Under the pieces are notes generated by a model. The model worked only from the letters and a program-made list of their open reading frames with translations. It ran no database searches and was not told the DNA's origin. 64,000 nt of DNA. It comes from Agelaius tricolor (Eukaryota > Chordata > Aves > Passeriformes > Icteridae). Position numbers and translations under genes: made by a program. Of this stretch, positions 60,066 to 64,000 are shown in pieces; position 1 is the first letter of the stretch, and every line of letters starts with the position of its first letter. The stretch covers positions 1,860,001 through 1,924,000 of the forward strand of contig JALJCS010000029.1 in assembly GCA_023055355.1 (NCBI GenBank), read 5' to 3'.

Positions 60066-60311
60066 GTTACGGCATCGAGCACGCGCAGTGCGTGCCCCCC
60101 TCCGAGTTCTCGGAGCCCAGCTTCATCACCGAGTCCTACCAGACCCTGCACCCCATCAGCTCGGAGGAGCTGCTGTCCCTCAAGTACGAGAGCGAGTACC
60201 CCTCGGTGCTGCTGCGCGAGCCCGCCCAGGACCCGCTGCACAACGACTTCTTCTCCATCAAGCAGGAGGTGGTGACCCCGGACAACATGTGCATGGGCCG
60301 TGCCAGCCGAG
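60066..60311 (+). CDS. ETS1: ETS1 shared exon, acidic transactivation region
   Basis: The acceptor TGTCCCCAG directly follows a short spacer after a satellite array; the donor is GTGAGG. The exon is 246 bases (82 codons, phase 1 to phase 1). It encodes (S)[19 protein letters not shown], the [12 protein letters not shown] acidic segment, and IKQE (Lys222, equivalent to human sumoylated Lys227), ending NMCMGRASR. The stretch [13 protein letters not shown] is one residue shorter than the human form I recall and carries several substitutions. Nearly every third codon position is G or C, far above the exon at 53298. The next exon should continue with Gly-Lys-Leu but lies to the right of the window. 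The frame runs on into the intron until a stop near 60421. Confidence 0.98.
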
Positions 60312-60420
60312 GTGAGGCTGGGACCAAACCTGGGAAAGGAACTTGGACAGAGTTGTCAGGGTTTAACAGAAGGTTTACACAGGATGTGTTTGTAGGGAAA
60401 CTGGGAGATGAGAAATGCTG
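60312..60420. other. Intron start after the transactivation exon
   Basis: The frame stays open for about 36 codons past the donor, with no sign of conservation. Confidence 0.5.
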
Positions 60421-60439
60421 AGTTAGAAATGCCATGGAA

Positions 60440-61000
60440 CAGGACAGATATTGTTGAGAGAGAAATCGTGATGTAGTAATGTCTTTGAGCCAGGTCTAAT
60501 GAGCTCTCCGAGGTCTATATCACACCCAAGATAGCTCAGCTACCTTTGGAGGCATAAAAATCAGCAGGATGGCTTCTGTTGCAGTGTTGGAAACAAAAAG
60601 GTTTAATAAAAGGCAAAATAACAAAGAAAGAAAAACCAAGACAGGTGCTAGACGTTCTTGCTCCTGGTAAAACACCTCACAAAAGCAATTAGTTTCTTTG
60701 TCCACTCCTTTTTCTAGTTAATTGCCCAGGCAGGACTTTTTGGCTCCTGTCCAATTGGCTAGCCTTAAGTTTGAGGTGAAGTCCACATATCCTATGAGGT
60801 GGCTTTTTCACCTAATCCAGGAGAGAAACTTCTGGCCTTCTTTCCTTTTTTAAGGGACAAAGGATAGTTTTGTGACTCTGTCAACAAAGGGCACACTCCT
60901 ATAAAATGGAACTAGAAAAAGAGTTCTAAAGGATAGATTGTAAATAAGACTAGATACTTTGGAGCAATAGAATGATGAAAGTCCTAGAAAAGGGGATTGT
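60440..61000 (-). mobile_element. Possible solo LTR
   Basis: Read on the minus strand this AT-richer block has AGCCAATTGG (CCAAT) near 60751 and, about 145 bases downstream, ATTAAACC as a possible polyadenylation signal followed by a T-rich stretch, an arrangement seen in avian LTRs. TG...CA ends and a target duplication are not convincing. Confidence 0.35.
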
Positions 61001-63774
61001 CTGACAGGGGCTGGCTTGGGTTCCTGCTGTTCTCACCCTCCCTCCTGAGGGAATGGCCCTGGGAGCACTGAGGGAGCTGTGCAGTGCTGACACAGCCCTC
61101 TCCAGCACTGCTGCCTTCCCTGGTGGCTCTGAGCCCTCCCTGCCCTTCTCCCCCCCCAGGGAAACCTCGAGGAAGGTCTTTCTTTCCTTTCCTTTCCTCT
61201 GCCGCCTGTTTTACATCCTCTGCAGAAAGGGCATGTTTCTGGTGCTGTGCTTTGATGTCCAGCCTGAGAGAAATAGAACTGAGCTTTCATGTTACCAGGA
61301 GGGACAAACTGCTGGGTGCTTGTAGAAATCCCATTTTTAGGAGCCGAGGCAAAGCCCCACAAATTCTTCACAAGTTCTCACTGGGAATTGCTGTTGAAGG
61401 CTCTGAAGAGTCTTGCACTCTGTGATCCAAAGTCTTTGTCCATTATGTCCAGGATTTGAGGACTGCTTGTTTGAAATACTCTGCTGCAGCCAATTCCTGA
61501 GCTTGGTTAGGAGGTGCAGGTGTCAGGGGCTGGGGCAGCAGCAGAGCCAAGGACCCCCAAATGCTGCTCCCCAAAGAGTTACAGGTACATGATTCCTGTT
61601 TGAGGTGGTGGGATTTAAACACCCGAACACTTTGGAGGATCTGAGCCCAAATTCCTTCCCAATTAATGTTGTGAGGCTGGGAACACGTGGGGCCCACGTG
61701 TCTGATTGCTTTGTGATCACATCAGTGATGCCAGGCTGGGGATGTGGCTCTGCCTCCTTCAAAGCAAAAAGCTGAATCCATGGAGCTCAAAGTCCCTCAC
61801 AAGTGGGATCATTATCTCCAGATTCCAGGTAGGGAACCTGGGCCACAGGGAAGAGCTGTGACCTGCCTGCCATTCCCTAAAATGGAGTCCAGGTGTCCTC
61901 AGCCCCAGAATTCCTTACAGGGAGGTGGTGGTGCTGTGAGTTGGGTTTGATGTGCAGCAGTTAAACCCCTTTATCCAGAGAGCTGAGGATGAGCTGCCCT
62001 CCCAGCAAAGCCAGAGCTGCTTTCCAGGCTGCAGGGCACGTGCAGCTCATTTGAACTTCCTCACTCTTTTCCAGGCTGGGAGAGCCAATTACAGGGAACT
62101 TGTTATTTGTGCTCTTGCCTCTCCTTCTGAGAGAGGTGACCTGAGCCAGAAGGGCAACAGGGTTTTAATTTTGGGGAAACTTCTCTATTTGGGGTTGTTT
62201 TTCTGCCTAAATTTCAGCAATGTTTTTGCCTTTTCTTGACCTTTTCTTTAACACAGGTGATTTCATCATTCTCACAGTGCAATGGTTCAGGAAGGCTTTT
62301 GCAACTGAACCTCGAGCCTGTTCTCAGTGGCAAACCTAAAAATGGCTGTGGGGGAGGGAACAGAGAGCCCTGGCTGCTGCTGTTAGCAAAGACTTGAACA
62401 CTGGTTGCAAGAGGCTGTGCTCACACCAGTGCTGCATTTCAGCCATGGAAGGGCCTTTGGGGAACACAGATCCTCCCAGGGCTGGGGGAAAGCCTTAATA
62501 TAAAGCAGAGCCCAGTTCATTTATATTTATGTCCCTCTTTACCCTGCACTGTCTTACAAGGTTAGTCTGACACAAAGTCAAGTCCTTCAGCATCACCTCA
62601 GGGTGAAGGTTTTCCAGACACTGTGGGGCCTTTTCCAAGCCTTCTGTGAGGCCTTTAGGAGGAAGTTTTGGGGTCCCATGGGGGTTGTTTCTCTCTGCCT
62701 TGTCAGCGAGGGTGGCTGGTTGAGAAGTGGAGCTGCCAAACTCATTTAAGCTGGTCCTGAGTAAGTGCAGGGTGTGATTGTTCCAGCTAGGTGGAATTTA
62801 GGTGAATTTTCAATGGATTGACACAAATCACATCTCTGTCAGGTTTTAATTCCTTTTCTAAATGAGCCTGTGCTACAGGACTGCTCAGGGAATTGGTTAT
62901 GCCAATTAATGTACACACACACACAGCAGCATTGTGTTCTCCTTAGCAGGATTCAGAGAAGGATTGGAGCATGAAAATCCTCAAAAAACAAAAAGCAAAT
63001 AGAAAAGAGTTTGGAACAGGGCTGTCCCAGCAGAATGAAGCCAATGGATCCCAGCTCCCAGGGACTCCAGGCCAGCAATCAGGGCAGGCCCTGCAGTAGT
63101 TGAGTCTTTTCACAGCAAGTGCTCTTCAAACTACAACACAACAAATATTTGGGGGCGTGTGCCAGCGCCCTTCCACGTTCCCTGTCCCCTGGGATTTGCT
63201 CTCTGGGCCCGGGCTGTGGGTAGCTCTGCCAATGGAAATTTCTCCAGGAGCTCTTGCACAATCCCAGCAGCTGTTTTTAGCTGGGTTTGGGAAATTAGTG
63301 AACTTGAATGATCCTGTTAGCTTGTCAGGGAAGATGTTGAGCAATCAGTAGAGTAGGGAGATCAGAGGCTGCAATTTCAGTTTGTTCTTTGGGGCCTTTT
63401 TTAGCTCTGTTTCAGTACAGGGCTGGCTCTGGGGGGGTGTAAATCAGCACTGCTGAGGATCTGGCCTCTCATGTTCTGGCTTTGACTAAAAATACCCCAG
63501 AGAGTGACTTTGACACAAACCAGCTGTGCTCACCTTACCAGAGCTGGAAAAAGCTGTTGGAGCTCTCAGCCATTGGCTCTGCTCCTGCAGCAAACCTGCT
63601 GCTGGCTGGGGATTTGGGGCTGGCTGGAACAGATGGCAGCAAAAGGCTGCTGTGTAATTTGGGGAGAAACATCCAAATTCAAGGAGCTGGGTGTGCCTGA
63701 GCAGTGTTTGAACTGGGCTGGCAGAAGTAGTGGAGATTTATTGGAGACCTCCAATATCCCTCAGCAGCAAGAGA
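61001..63774. other. Last intron segment
   Basis: Contains a short CA run at about 62912-62926. No ETS1 exon (the serine-rich or ETS-domain exon) was found up to the edge, so these lie beyond 64000. Confidence 0.6.
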
Positions 63775-63985
63775 ATCACAGAAATCAGAAAATCATGTAA
63801 AGGTTTGACTTGGGAGAGATCTTAAAGTTGGTTCCACCCCTTGCCATGGGCAGGAGCATCTCCCACTGTCCCAGGCTGCTCCAAGCCCTGTCCCTGGCCT
63901 TGGACATTTCCAGGGCTGGGGCAGCCACAGCTGCTCTGGGCACCCTGTGCCAGGGCCTGCCCACCCTCTGAATGAAGAGATCCTG
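63775..63985 (-). mobile_element. CR1 LINE 3' end
   Basis: Shows GGGAGAGATCTTAAAGTTGG, TTCCAGGGCTGGGGCAGCCA and CCAGGGCCTGCCCACCCT. Confidence 0.9.
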
Positions 63986-64000
63986 GAGTGCCCATGTTTA

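Larger units (their letters stand above)
3911..64000 (+). other. ETS1: ETS1 locus, 5' part (both alternative amino termini)
   Basis: Six coding exons with consensus or near-consensus splice sites, in correct order and compatible phase, encode the amino-terminal part of the transcription factor ETS1. A seventh, alternative first exon gives the short form. ETS1 is a nuclear, MAPK-responsive activator that binds GGAA cores and acts in lymphoid and endothelial development. The Pointed domain and the acidic transactivation region are present. The serine-rich autoinhibitory region and the ETS DNA-binding domain are not in the window, so the gene is cut by the right edge. The left boundary given is the first possible start codon of exon alpha; the real transcription start lies further left and was not identified. 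Confidence 0.97.

Overview
The window comes from a bird nuclear genome. It carries some twenty CR1 LINE 3' tails in both orientations, small LTR remnants, a high GC content and unusually many minisatellites, as is typical of avian microchromosomes. One gene is recognisable: ETS1, on the plus strand and incomplete at its 3' end. 'Bird' is secure. 'Passerine' or any finer placement would be a guess. No tRNA, rRNA, CRISPR or second protein gene could be supported.

ETS1 layout: two alternative 5' ends feed the same downstream exons. The long (p68-type) amino terminus is encoded by exon alpha (start codon 3911 or 3914) and cysteine-rich exon beta (6214-6358). The short (p54-type) amino terminus is encoded by one exon (coding part 28724-28793) inside a CpG island at about 28.08-29.05 kb. 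Beta and the p54 exon both end in phase 1, so both can splice to the shared exon at 53298-53417 (ERK-site region). That exon is followed by 53928-54128 (most of the Pointed domain), 57396-57473 (linker) and 60066-60311 (acidic transactivation region with a SUMO motif). The autoinhibitory/ETS DNA-binding exons lie beyond the right edge. Visible introns are 2.2, 46.9 (or 24.5 from p54), 0.5, 3.3 and 2.6 kb.

Non-coding layout: 1-3.9 kb is 5' flank with CR1 fragments. 4-6.2 kb is the alpha-beta intron, with an AT-rich block. 6.36-7.1 kb is a minisatellite that starts exactly at the beta splice donor. 7.1-28 kb holds a 20-bp minisatellite, a deleted ERV with two LTRs, a 150-bp complex repeat and several possible regulatory clusters. 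28.8-53.3 kb holds a 40-bp minisatellite, CpG-rich blocks, a 28-bp minisatellite and a large ATCC microsatellite split by a solo LTR. 58.4-60.0 kb is a roughly 40-bp satellite ending about 55 bp before the exon at 60066.

The most interesting signals are: the beta donor forming the first unit of a repeat array, with the last three codons of beta differing from the CVS I recall in other vertebrates; a rise to 100% G/C third positions in the exon parts next to the arrays; a four-residue deletion and a Pointed-domain Gly-to-Glu change; and a run of five GGAA (ETS cores) in ETS1's own 5' leader, which is also open in frame for 237 codons. I found no wholly new multi-gene system. Comparisons with chicken and human ETS1 are from memory and were not aligned.
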